From positions 1,838 to 6,909 of the forward strand of contig QHNF01000121.1 in the NCBI GenBank assembly GCA_003218345.1: 5,072 nt of DNA, in the 5' to 3' direction. The position numbers were made by a program, and so were the translations under genes. Shown in pieces: positions 1-5,072 of this stretch (position 1 is its first letter; each line of letters starts with the position of its first letter). Under the pieces are notes generated by a model that saw only the letters and a list, made by a program, of their open reading frames with translations, was not told the origin of the DNA and searched no databases. This stretch comes from Verrucomicrobiota bacterium (GTDB lineage Bacteria; Verrucomicrobiota; Verrucomicrobiia; Chthoniobacterales; UBA10450).

Positions 1-138
1 CGGGGCTACTTGAATCTGATTTTTGTTGGCCGTTGCCTCGAACGAGTGGGCGATCACGCAACTAATATTGCCGAAGACGCAGTTTACGCGGCCGCAGCTG
101 AGGATATCCGGCATCAGTCTGTGATAGTCACGGCATGA
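1..138 (+). CDS. phoU: PhoU, phosphate uptake regulator, C-terminal end (5' truncated by window)
   Basis: Reading in frame from base 1 gives 45 residues before a TGA at 136-138. They include the segment VGRCLERVGDHATNIAEDAVY followed by EDIRH, which is the signature of the last helix bundle repeat of PhoU (family pattern: R-x-LERxGDHATNIAE). The conserved E/R/D residues of this motif are the ones that bind the metal cluster in PhoU structures. PhoU is a cytoplasmic, all-helical protein that links the Pst phosphate transporter to the PhoR/PhoB two-component system and restrains phosphate uptake. Only the end is present, so start, length and any pst genes upstream cannot be seen. The gene runs in the same direction as the polyphosphate kinase gene 101 bases downstream, which fits a phosphate-related cluster. 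Identification rests on the motif and is strong despite the short length. Confidence 0.9.
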   Translation, partial: RGYLNLIFVGRCLERVGDHATNIAEDAVYAAAAEDIRHQSVIVTA

Positions 139-239
139 CAGGCCCGGCGGCGCTCTCCGGCTCTTGCTTAACTTCAAAACCAGTGGTTGCCTGAATGATG
201 CGCGCTCGTTTAGGGGCTGCGGATTCGAGAAAGCGATAA
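139..239 (+). other. phoU-ppk intergenic region
   Basis: This 101-base gap contains no ORF of note. It ends in a TAA immediately before the ppk ATG, so the ppk frame cannot start earlier. A modest Shine-Dalgarno-like GAGAAAG lies at 227-233, six bases before the ATG. A TTGCTT at 164-169 could serve as a -35 box, but no convincing -10 lies 16-18 bases on, so no promoter is called. No hairpin followed by a T-run is visible, so read-through from phoU into ppk is possible. Confidence 0.4.
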
Positions 240-2528
240 ATGCCGACAGCGATTGCCAAGACCAGTGTTGCCGAAGAGTCCTCCGCCGGGGTGGAGCTCC
301 TGCGGAAGGAAGTTCCTCAAGAAGAGCGTTTTTCTGATCCACGAAATTTTATCAATCGCGAACTGAGCTGGCTCGAGTTCAATCGACGCGTTCTCGAAGA
401 AGCGCAGGATCCGACTCAGCCGCTCATCGAGCGGGTGAAGTTTCTCACGATCGTTAGTTCAAATCTTGATGAGTTTTTTGAGATCCGCGTCGCTGGGATC
501 AAGCAGCAGATCGAGAGCGAGACAAGTGACGTAGGACCGGACGGATTGAGCCCGACCGAGACGTTCAACAGCATTCAGCGAGTCGTGCGCGAACTCGTGG
601 CAACGCAATGCGCGCTGTGGAAAAATGAATTACTGCCAGAGCTGGCGAAGAACGGCATTTACGTGCGCGAGATGGCGGAATTGCCGGCGAAACGGGCGGC
701 ATGGGCGCATCGCTATTTTCAGCAGGAGGTCCTTCCAATGCTTACCCCCTTGGCCGTGGATGCCAGCCATCCGTTCCCGCACCTATTGAACCGAAGTCAT
801 AATCTGCTGGTGCGGGCGAAAATGGAGCGGGGGAGGGAGGCATTGCACGCGATTGTGCAAGTGCCCAGGGCGGTGTCGCGCTTGATTGGTTTGCCACGCG
901 GCAAAACCGTGAACGAGCCGTGGGAGTACATTTATCTCGCCTCACTCATCAAACAGCACATCGGCGAATTGTTTCCTGGTTTGATCTTGGACGAAGTGCA
1001 CGCGTTTCGGGTCACTCGCAACAGCGATCTCTATATCGATGAGGAAGAAGCGGAAAATCTTCTGCGCACCATCGAGCAGGAACTGCGGCGCTCAAGCCGC
1101 GGCAATGCCGTCCGCCTCGAAGTGGAAGCGGATTGTCCGAAAGACGTTCTCGAATTGCTGCTGAGATTCTTCAACCTGACCGAGGTCGATGCTTACAAAC
1201 TCGACGGCCCGCTTTCCATGACGCATCTGATGCCGCTCGTCACTAACGACGCATTCGCAAAGCTCAAGGACCGGCCATTTCAGCCGGCGCGCGATCCGGC
1301 GCTGCCGCCGCATGTCGATTTTTTCGAAGTGTTGCGACGCCAGGATGTGCTGCTCCATCATCCTTACGACAGCTTCGATCAAATTGTCGAGTGGGTCGAG
1401 GCGGCAGCGCGGGACCCGCATGTGCTGGCGATTAAAATCACGCTGTATCGCACAAGCGGTGATTCGCCCATTGTCGGAGCGCTCATTGAAGCAGCCAATG
1501 CCGGGAAACAAGTTACCACCATTGTTGAGCTTCGTGCACGCTTCGATGAGGCAAGCAACATTCAATGGGCCCGGCGTCTAGAGGAGGCCGGCGCCCACGT
1601 CATCTATGGTGTCGTCGGCCTAAAAACGCATTGCAAGGCGCTGCTGATCGTTCGCCGCGACGCGGACCAGCTCCGGCGCTACGTCCACCTGGGCACTGGC
1701 AATTATCACTCGCGCACCGCGCGCATTTACACCGACTTTAGTTTGCTTACCAGCGAACCGAAATTGACGGAGGAAGTGGCAATTGTCTTCAATACTCTTA
1801 CCGGCCTCGCCGGTTATCCTGGTGTCAAAAAATTAATGGTCGCGCCATTCGATATGCATAGCCGCCTTATCCGATTAATTGAACGCGAACGCGACAACGC
1901 GCGGACAGGCAAACCGGGTCGCATTATTGCGAAGTTAAACGCACTCGTCGATCAGGAGATTATTGAGAAGCTGTATGAGGCTTCCTGCGCAGATGTGAGC
2001 ATCGATCTTATCGTCCGCGGCATCTGTTGCTTACGGCCAAAAATCCCCGGCTTGAGCGAGAATATTCGTGTCATCAGCATTGTCGGCCGCTTTCTAGAGC
2101 ACAGCCGGATTTTTCACTTTGAGAATGGCGGCCAGCCGAAAGTCTTCCTTTCAAGCGCGGATTGGATGCCGCGAAATTTTTACCGGCGCATTGAACTTGC
2201 GTTTCCTGTCGAGAACCCGGTGTTGCGCGATCAGATCATCAACGAAGTGCTTCCAAGTTTTCTGCACGACCGGGTCAAGGCGCGGGAGTTGCAGCCCAGT
2301 GGAAAATACCGGCGTTTGAAACCCGAAGGCTCGGAGCCGCGTGCCCAGGCGCAGTGGCATTTCCGTGAGGCTTCTCGCGAGCGCGCTAAAAAAATGATTA
2401 GGCCGAAGAAAAAATTCCGCGCGGATAAATTGGTCCCGATAACGGTCGCTGACGAAAAATCTGTCGCCGTCACCGAGCGCCAGCCGGAATCACCGATGCC
2501 GGCTACGGCCCCACAGCAATCCTCGTGA
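240..2528 (+). CDS. ppk: Polyphosphate kinase 1 (Ppk1)
   Basis: This 762-residue protein transfers the gamma-phosphate of ATP onto a growing inorganic polyphosphate chain, reversibly, through a phosphohistidine intermediate. All four PPK1 domains can be followed. The N-terminal domain begins at about residue 36 with FINRELSWLEFNRRV and contains SSNLDEFFEIR (73-83), whose Asn75 matches the adenine-contacting Asn of E. coli Ppk. A head domain occupies about 140-340. The first phospholipase-D-like catalytic domain has TLYR (Arg404), ELRARFDE (Arg434) and GLKTHCK (His464, equivalent to the autophosphorylated His435 of E. coli), then LGTGNYHSRTARIYTDFSLL. The second has IDLIVRGICCLRP, FLEHSRIFHFENG (His621, equivalent to His592) and SSADWMPRNFYRRIE. 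It is longer than the roughly 690-residue E. coli enzyme because of an N-terminal extension of about 35 residues and a basic, probably disordered tail from about 690. The ATG at 240 directly follows an in-frame TAA, so it is the earliest possible start. The stop overlaps the next gene's start. Confidence 0.97.
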   Translation: MPTAIAKTSVAEESSAGVELLRKEVPQEERFSDPRNFINRELSWLEFNRRVLEEAQDPTQPLIERVKFLTIVSSNLDEFFEIRVAGIKQQIESETSDVGPDGLSPTETFNSIQRVVRELVATQCALWKNELLPELAKNGIYVREMAELPAKRAAWAHRYFQQEVLPMLTPLAVDASHPFPHLLNRSHNLLVRAKMERGREALHAIVQVPRAVSRLIGLPRGKTVNEPWEYIYLASLIKQHIGELFPGLILDEVHAFRVTRNSDLYIDEEEAENLLRTIEQELRRSSRGNAVRLEVEADCPKDVLELLLRFFNLTEVDAYKLDGPLSMTHLMPLVTNDAFAKLKDRPFQPARDPALPPHVDFFEVLRRQDVLLHHPYDSFDQIVEWVEAAARDPHVLAIKITLYRTSGDSPIVGALIEAANAGKQVTTIVELRARFDEASNIQWARRLEEAGAHVIYGVVGLKTHCKALLIVRRDADQLRRYVHLGTGNYHSRTARIYTDFSLLTSEPKLTEEVAIVFNTLTGLAGYPGVKKLMVAPFDMHSRLIRLIERERDNARTGKPGRIIAKLNALVDQEIIEKLYEASCADVSIDLIVRGICCLRPKIPGLSENIRVISIVGRFLEHSRIFHFENGGQPKVFLSSADWMPRNFYRRIELAFPVENPVLRDQIINEVLPSFLHDRVKARELQPSGKYRRLKPEGSEPRAQAQWHFREASRERAKKMIRPKKKFRADKLVPITVADEKSVAVTERQPESPMPATAPQQSS
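2525..2528 (+). promoter_or_regulatory. GTGA stop-start overlap coupling ppk and the ROK kinase
   Basis: The TGA ending ppk (2526-2528) lies inside the GTG start (2525-2527) of the kinase. The bases just upstream (cagcaatcctc) hold no Shine-Dalgarno match, so re-initiation by ribosomes finishing ppk is the likely mode of starting translation. The overlap is seen directly; the coupling is inferred. Confidence 0.7.
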
Positions 2529-3214
2529 AGAAAAGGATTCTCGTAATCGATATCGGGGGCTCAAATGTGAAGCTAATGATTTCCCGCGAGGAAAAGCGAA
2601 AATTCAAATCGGGCCTGAAATTGACACCGCGCGAGATGATCTCGGATATCAAACCATTAGTGGAGGATTGGAAATTTGATGTTATCGCGATGGGATTCCC
2701 GTCGCCTGTGCGCAACGGTAAAATCCTGAGCGAGCCAAAACATTTGGGCAAAGGCTGGATTGGATTTGATTTCGAGAAGGCGCTTGGCAAACCGGTCCGT
2801 ATCATCAACGACGCAGCCATGCAGGCGCTCGGCAGTTATCATGGCCGCAGAATGCTTTTTCTGGGGCTTGGCACAGGACTTGGGTCGGCACTTGTGTGGG
2901 ACAATTATGTCCTCCCACTCGAACTGGGCGATTTGCCTTACCGCAACGGCAGCATCATTGAGCAGTATCTCGGCAAACCGGGTTTGATGCGCCTCGGCGA
3001 GAAAACGTGGCAGCGCGACGTGCGTTACGCTCTCGTTCAACTGAAGAAATCGCTCATCGCCGATTACGTAGTGCTGGGAGGTGGCAATGCCAAGAAATTA
3101 GAAGGCCTTCCACAAGGAGTGGAACTTGGCCATAATCGCAATGCGTTTGTGGGTGGAATGCGCCTCTGGCAAATTGACGCGCACACACGCCGCCCAAAAT
3201 GGCAGATTCTTTAA
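2525..3214 (+). CDS. ppgK: ROK-family kinase, probable polyphosphate-dependent glucokinase
   Basis: This is a 229-residue cytoplasmic sugar kinase of the ROK fold. The phosphate-binding loop DIGGSNVK is at 9-16, MGFPSPVRNG at 56-65, the catalytic Asp sits in INDAAMQALG (Asp96), the second phosphate loop GLGTGLGSAL is at 114-123 and the adenosine-region loop VLGGGNAKKL at 183-192. Polyphosphate glucokinases are the ROK subgroup with this compact form (usually about 240-270 residues) and without the CxCGxxGCxE zinc motif, which is also absent here. The assignment to polyP as phosphate donor is inferred from that resemblance and from its position after ppk; ATP could serve as well or instead. 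The start is GTG, whose last two bases belong to the ppk TGA (GTGA, four shared bases), with no clear Shine-Dalgarno, so translation is probably coupled to ppk. The next in-frame ATG would remove the first phosphate loop. Oddity: the usual sugar-site E-x-G-H reads ELGD (133-136). A generic ROK glucokinase is the alternative. Confidence 0.82.
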   Translation: MKKRILVIDIGGSNVKLMISREEKRKFKSGLKLTPREMISDIKPLVEDWKFDVIAMGFPSPVRNGKILSEPKHLGKGWIGFDFEKALGKPVRIINDAAMQALGSYHGRRMLFLGLGTGLGSALVWDNYVLPLELGDLPYRNGSIIEQYLGKPGLMRLGEKTWQRDVRYALVQLKKSLIADYVVLGGGNAKKLEGLPQGVELGHNRNAFVGGMRLWQIDAHTRRPKWQIL

Positions 3215-3218
3215 AAGG
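3213..3218 (+). promoter_or_regulatory. Ribosome binding site of sixA
   Basis: AAAAGG lies seven bases before the ATG at 3226, with the preceding kinase's TAA (3212-3214) overlapping it. It supports the ATG at 3226 over an in-frame ATG at 3199, which would sit inside the end of the kinase gene and add nine residues before the family's normal N-terminus. Confidence 0.6.
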
Positions 3219-3225
3219 CATCCCA

Positions 3226-3687
3226 ATGAAACTTTATTTTCTCAGACACGGCGAGGCCGATTGGCCAGACTGGAAACGGTCCGACGACGAGCGTCCACTG
3301 ACCAAGCGCGGAAAAAAAGAAATGCGCGATTTTGCGAAATTTGTCGCGGATCTAAAGGTGCGGCCGGACTTGATTGTAACCAGCCCGTTGCCACGCGCTT
3401 CGCAGACTGCCGAGATCGCGGCCGATTATCTCAAAGCGAAATTGCGGAAGGATGAGCTGCTCGCGCCCGGATTCGGCATCGGGCAGCTTCGAACGGTGCT
3501 AAAGCGGCATCGCGCAAAAACTTTGATGCTAGTCGGTCACGAACCGGACTTCACCAACATCATTTCAGAATTGACCGGGGCATCGCTCAAACTTTCCAAG
3601 GCCGGTGTGGCGCTGGTCGATGTCGATCCCGAATCTGAAGAGGGAAGACTTCTTTGGCTTTTCCCGCCAAAGATCGCCAGGAAATAG
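3226..3687 (+). CDS. sixA: SixA-type phosphohistidine phosphatase (histidine phosphatase superfamily)
   Basis: This 153-residue protein matches the small SixA branch of the histidine phosphatase superfamily, which removes phosphate from phosphohistidine in proteins such as HPt domains or PTS components. It opens with MKLYFLRHGEADW, the family's canonical start, carrying the catalytic RHG (Arg7-His8-Gly9). DERPLTKRGKKEM (21-33) and TSPLPRASQTAEI (52-64, with Arg57 of the phosphate pocket) follow, then LVGHEPDFTNI (102-112) with the second active-site His105. There is no signal peptide or membrane segment, so it should act in the cytoplasm; the length is normal for SixA. The start at 3226 was chosen for the RBS and for the fit to family length. 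It begins 11 bases after the kinase stop and is probably the last gene of the ppk operon. The substrate cannot be read from sequence; the phosphohistidine form of Ppk is an attractive but unproven candidate. Confidence 0.92.
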   Translation: MKLYFLRHGEADWPDWKRSDDERPLTKRGKKEMRDFAKFVADLKVRPDLIVTSPLPRASQTAEIAADYLKAKLRKDELLAPGFGIGQLRTVLKRHRAKTLMLVGHEPDFTNIISELTGASLKLSKAGVALVDVDPESEEGRLLWLFPPKIARK

Positions 3688-3713
3688 TTCGGCGGTGCTC
3701 AGCTCTCATTAAT
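3688..3713. other. Convergent gap between sixA and the DoxX-like gene
   Basis: Only 26 bases separate the two stop codons. I see no stem-loop and no T-run for either strand, so transcripts from the two sides may overlap, or termination may be Rho-dependent. Confidence 0.5.
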
Positions 3714-4130
3714 TTAGCGTTGCGCCAACAGATAAATTGCGGCCAGCGTGAGAAGAAAATACGGCACAAGCACCGCCGCGCCGGCGTAATCTTTTGCCAT
3801 TCGTTGCCCGAAGAACAGGGAGACGATCGCTACGGCAGAAACGACCGCACCGTAGAACGCGACGGTCGAAGCGCGCCAAAAAATTATCACGACGCACCCA
3901 ATCGCGCTCAGCGCCCCGGCCGCAAGTTCAAGGATGGTGATCCCCGTCACCATGGCGGGCACAACCCCGGCCAGCGGGCTTTTAGCGAAATGTTCTTTCA
4001 ACCATTCCAGGTTACCGCGCCGATTGACAATTTTATCAATACCCGACTGAAGGAACAGGACGGCGAGAAGCGCGGAGCTAAGGATCTGTAGAAGAAATAT
4101 TGCTCCTGTGAGCGTATGCAGAGTTGGCAT
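3714..4130 (-). CDS. DoxX-like small integral membrane protein
   Basis: This 138-residue, very hydrophobic protein is predicted by eye to have four transmembrane helices: about 8-28, 55-83, 88-108 and 115-135. A charged loop lies between the first two (DKIVNRRGNLEWLKEHFAK, 32-50). The segment LFLQSGIDKI at the end of helix 1 followed by the loop containing HFAKSPL, and ITILELAAGALSAIG in helix 2, are typical of the DoxX/DoxD-like family of four-helix membrane proteins. Several family members are tied to redox or thiol metabolism, but most have no known function, and nothing here shows a substrate. The ATG at 4128-4130 fits because helix 1 begins shortly after it; an AAGTGG a few bases upstream is a passable Shine-Dalgarno. 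It converges on sixA and is separated from the protease gene upstream by repeats and a terminator, so it looks like a single-gene unit. The family call is fairly sure; the function is unknown. Confidence 0.8.
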   Translation of the reverse strand: MPTLHTLTGAIFLLQILSSALLAVLFLQSGIDKIVNRRGNLEWLKEHFAKSPLAGVVPAMVTGITILELAAGALSAIGCVVIIFWRASTVAFYGAVVSAVAIVSLFFGQRMAKDYAGAAVLVPYFLLTLAAIYLLAQR

Positions 4131-4156
4131 GCGACCACTTTAATATTGAACGCTTC

Positions 4157-4185
4157 ATTATTGTCGATCTTGTTCGCGCCGAAAA
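4157..4185 (-). promoter_or_regulatory. Possible weak promoter for the DoxX-like gene
   Basis: On the minus strand TTTTCG (4180-4185) and AATAAT (4157-4162) are 17 bases apart and would start transcription about 20 bases before the ATG at 4130. The -10 is a fair sigma70 match and the -35 is poor. The spacing and the position are the main support. Confidence 0.25.
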
Positions 4186-4198
4186 TTTGCAAAAGGTC

Positions 4199-4250
4199 GG
4201 GGTAAGCACAGGCTGCCGTCCTGTGATTTCGCGGCAGCTTGCCGCGAACA
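4199..4250 (+). repeat. Double-hairpin intergenic repeat, copy A
   Basis: This unit starts with GGGG and then holds two stem-loops back to back. The first has arms CACAGG (4207-4212) and CCTGTG (4220-4225) around a seven-base loop. The second has arms TTCGCGGCA (4228-4236) and TGCCGCGAA (4240-4248), a perfect nine-base stem around a three-base loop GCT. Copy B, on the other strand, shares the same layout and core words (CAGGCTGC, CAGCTTGCCG). This is REP-like: short, palindromic, intergenic and non-coding. I associate repeats of the type 'CAGGCTGC...CCTG...GGCAGCTTGCC' with Verrucomicrobiota genomes, but that is from memory. Confidence 0.75.
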
Positions 4251-4282
4251 TTTCATGTTTTCGCCCTCGTTTCGCACACAGA

Positions 4283-4332
4283 AGCGTTCGGCAAGCTGCT
4301 GAACGCCGCAGGGTAGCAGCCTGCGCTCCCCC
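4283..4332 (-). repeat. Double-hairpin intergenic repeat, copy B (inverted)
   Basis: Read on the minus strand, this copy aligns with copy A from the leading G-run through both hairpins, with scattered substitutions and one single-base indel between the stems. Its first hairpin has arms CGCAGG and CCTGCG (4307-4312 and 4320-4325 on the plus strand) around seven bases. Its second (4285-4305) has nine-base arms with one mismatch around a three-base loop. Several differences fall in matching arm positions so that the pairing is kept, for example CACAGG/CCTGTG against CGCAGG/CCTGCG, which points to selection on, or copying of, the folded form. Thirty-two bases separate it from copy A. Confidence 0.75.
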
Positions 4333-4346
4333 AAAGCTCGGTCGCG

Positions 4347-4380
4347 AAAAAAAAAGGGACGCGGTTTTAATCCGCGTCCC
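4347..4380 (-). terminator. Rho-independent terminator of the subtilase gene
   Basis: On the minus strand a perfect nine-base-pair GC-rich stem (GGGACGCGG / CCGCGTCCC, arms 4372-4380 and 4356-4364) with a seven-base AT-rich loop is followed at once by nine T residues (4347-4355). This is a textbook intrinsic terminator, 33 bases after the protease stop codon. It has no comparable T-run on the plus strand, so it acts in one direction. Confidence 0.92.
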
Positions 4381-4413
4381 TGTTTCGTAGAACTATCTTA
4401 TTATTTTGTCGTT

Positions 4414-5072
4414 CTAGCGGCCGACCACCGCGTAGTACGCGAAGTGCAGGTCGTTGGAGCCGGGGCCATCGAGGTTGATCCAACCTTGGACCACTTCGCC
4501 GTGAGCCGCATTGACACTCACCGTGAGTGTGGTCGAACCGTTGGCCGGCACGGTCACGCTGTCCGGGACGCTTATCCGGTCATCACCTGCGCTCAGGATT
4601 CCAGCGTCATAGACGCTCGGAACAGTGCCCCCGAACGTATCCGGGGTGAACATCGTCTTCAAAACGCTGAACGTCTCGTCGGTGCCAGTGGGGTTGGACA
4701 GCGTTATAGTAACCGAGGTCGGATGGCCGATGGTAACCTTGCCGAAACTCGCCGAAACGGGATCTAGCCACGTTGTGGCGTCCGCCGCTACGGAGAGGTT
4801 CTCCCGCCCGGCACCTTGCGCCGTCGGACCAATGTCGTGGAGCCCGGTTTTGGCATCCTTGATCACCAGATCGGCGTGGTTGACAAGCGCCGACTTGACC
4901 TGCGCAGGTGACCAGGACGCATCGAGGTTCAGGAGCACGGCAGCCGAGCCAGCGATATGCGGCGTTGACATCGAGGTGCCGCTGAAGAAGGCCCACCCAG
5001 TACCATCGCCCGGGCAAGTGTCGGGCTTGCCTACGCATGTGATCGAACTGAGGACGTTGACGCCCACCGAAG
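4414..5072 (-). CDS. Subtilisin-like (S8) serine protease, C-terminal part (5' end beyond window)
   Basis: The reading frame is open to the right edge, so the N-terminus, prodomain, signal peptide and the catalytic Asp and His lie outside; about 218 residues are visible. Near the edge is GVNVLSSI, the usual strand before the active-site serine block. SGTSMSTPHIAGSAAVLLN follows; its first serine after GT (codon 4972-4974) is the catalytic nucleophile. SPAQVKSALVNHAD is the closing helix of the peptidase domain. A segment linked to mature, secreted subtilases comes next: GAGRENLSVAAD, then an all-beta domain (roughly the last 120 residues, with SASFGKVTIG and SVTITLSNPTGTDETFSV) resembling the Fn3-like domain after many large S8 peptidases. 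The protein ends with HFAYYAVVGR, so there is no sorting signal, anchor or CTERM tail. Two cysteines, seven apart, lie just before the serine motif and could pair outside the cell. Probably secreted, by family. An intrinsic terminator follows. Confidence 0.9.
   Translation of the reverse strand, partial: SVGVNVLSSITCVGKPDTCPGDGTGWAFFSGTSMSTPHIAGSAAVLLNLDASWSPAQVKSALVNHADLVIKDAKTGLHDIGPTAQGAGRENLSVAADATTWLDPVSASFGKVTIGHPTSVTITLSNPTGTDETFSVLKTMFTPDTFGGTVPSVYDAGILSAGDDRISVPDSVTVPANGSTTLTVSVNAAHGEVVQGWINLDGPGSNDLHFAYYAVVGR

Noticed and set aside
119..136. Pho-box-like sequence (CTGTGAT, four-base spacer, ACGGCAT) at the phoU/ppk junction
   Set aside because: The first half matches the E. coli CTGTCAT unit at six of seven positions, but the second matches only four, it lies inside the phoU coding end, and no promoter follows at a suitable distance. 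Its location is tempting for ppk control but the match is too weak to call.
1092..1565. Long open frame on the minus strand inside ppk (157 codons)
   Set aside because: It lies antisense within a fully conserved ppk catalytic region and its translation resembles no family I know; it is a by-product of ppk codon usage.
3199..3225. Upstream ATG giving sixA nine extra residues
   Set aside because: This start lies within the kinase gene, while the ATG at 3226 has a well-placed AAAAGG and gives the family's usual N-terminus.
3654..4091. Plus-strand open frame of 145 codons covering the DoxX-like gene
   Set aside because: It overlaps the end of sixA and runs antisense to a clear four-helix membrane protein; its product is highly charged with no recognisable domain.
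4199..4332. CRISPR array or transposon end for the paired repeats
   Set aside because: There are only two units, in opposite orientation, each an internal double palindrome, with no regular spacers, no target-site duplication and no transposase nearby.
4124..4390. Plus-strand open frame of 88 codons across the repeat region
   Set aside because: It reads through both hairpin repeats and the terminator, has no good ribosome binding site and no recognisable domain.

Overview
The window reads as a stretch of chromosome from a Gram-negative-type bacterium. The best guess is an uncultured Verrucomicrobiota (Chthoniobacterales/Spartobacteria-like) lineage. That placement is an inference from the flavour of the proteins and from paired-hairpin intergenic repeats of a kind I associate with that group; there is no rRNA or marker gene here to prove it.

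Left part (1-3687, all + strand) is a phosphate/polyphosphate block. It opens with the last 45 codons of phoU, the phosphate-uptake regulator. After a 101-base gap comes a complete polyphosphate kinase 1 gene (ppk, 240-2528). Its stop codon overlaps the GTG start of a short ROK-family kinase (2525-3214) that most resembles a polyphosphate-dependent glucokinase. Eleven bases later a SixA-type phosphohistidine phosphatase begins (3226-3687). The last three genes are packed like one transcription unit: Ppk makes polyP through a phosphohistidine intermediate, the ROK kinase could spend polyP on glucose, and SixA is a protein-phosphohistidine phosphatase. The phoU end suggests that the block is joined to phosphate sensing.

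Middle (3714-4413, - strand and non-coding): a small four-helix DoxX-like membrane protein converges on sixA with only 26 bases between the stop codons. Its upstream region carries a possible weak promoter, then two copies of a double-hairpin repeat in opposite orientation, then a strong intrinsic terminator that serves the next - strand gene.

Right part (4414-5072, - strand): the C-terminal part of a subtilisin-like (S8) serine protease with the catalytic-serine motif and an all-beta C-terminal domain. Its 5' part lies beyond the right edge. Lines sampled from it are clearly richer in G+C than lines sampled from the polyphosphate genes.

I see no tRNA, rRNA, CRISPR array, insertion sequence or phage gene. 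Nothing here is plainly a new system. The most interesting points are the ppk-ROK-sixA arrangement and the inverted pair of double-hairpin repeats.
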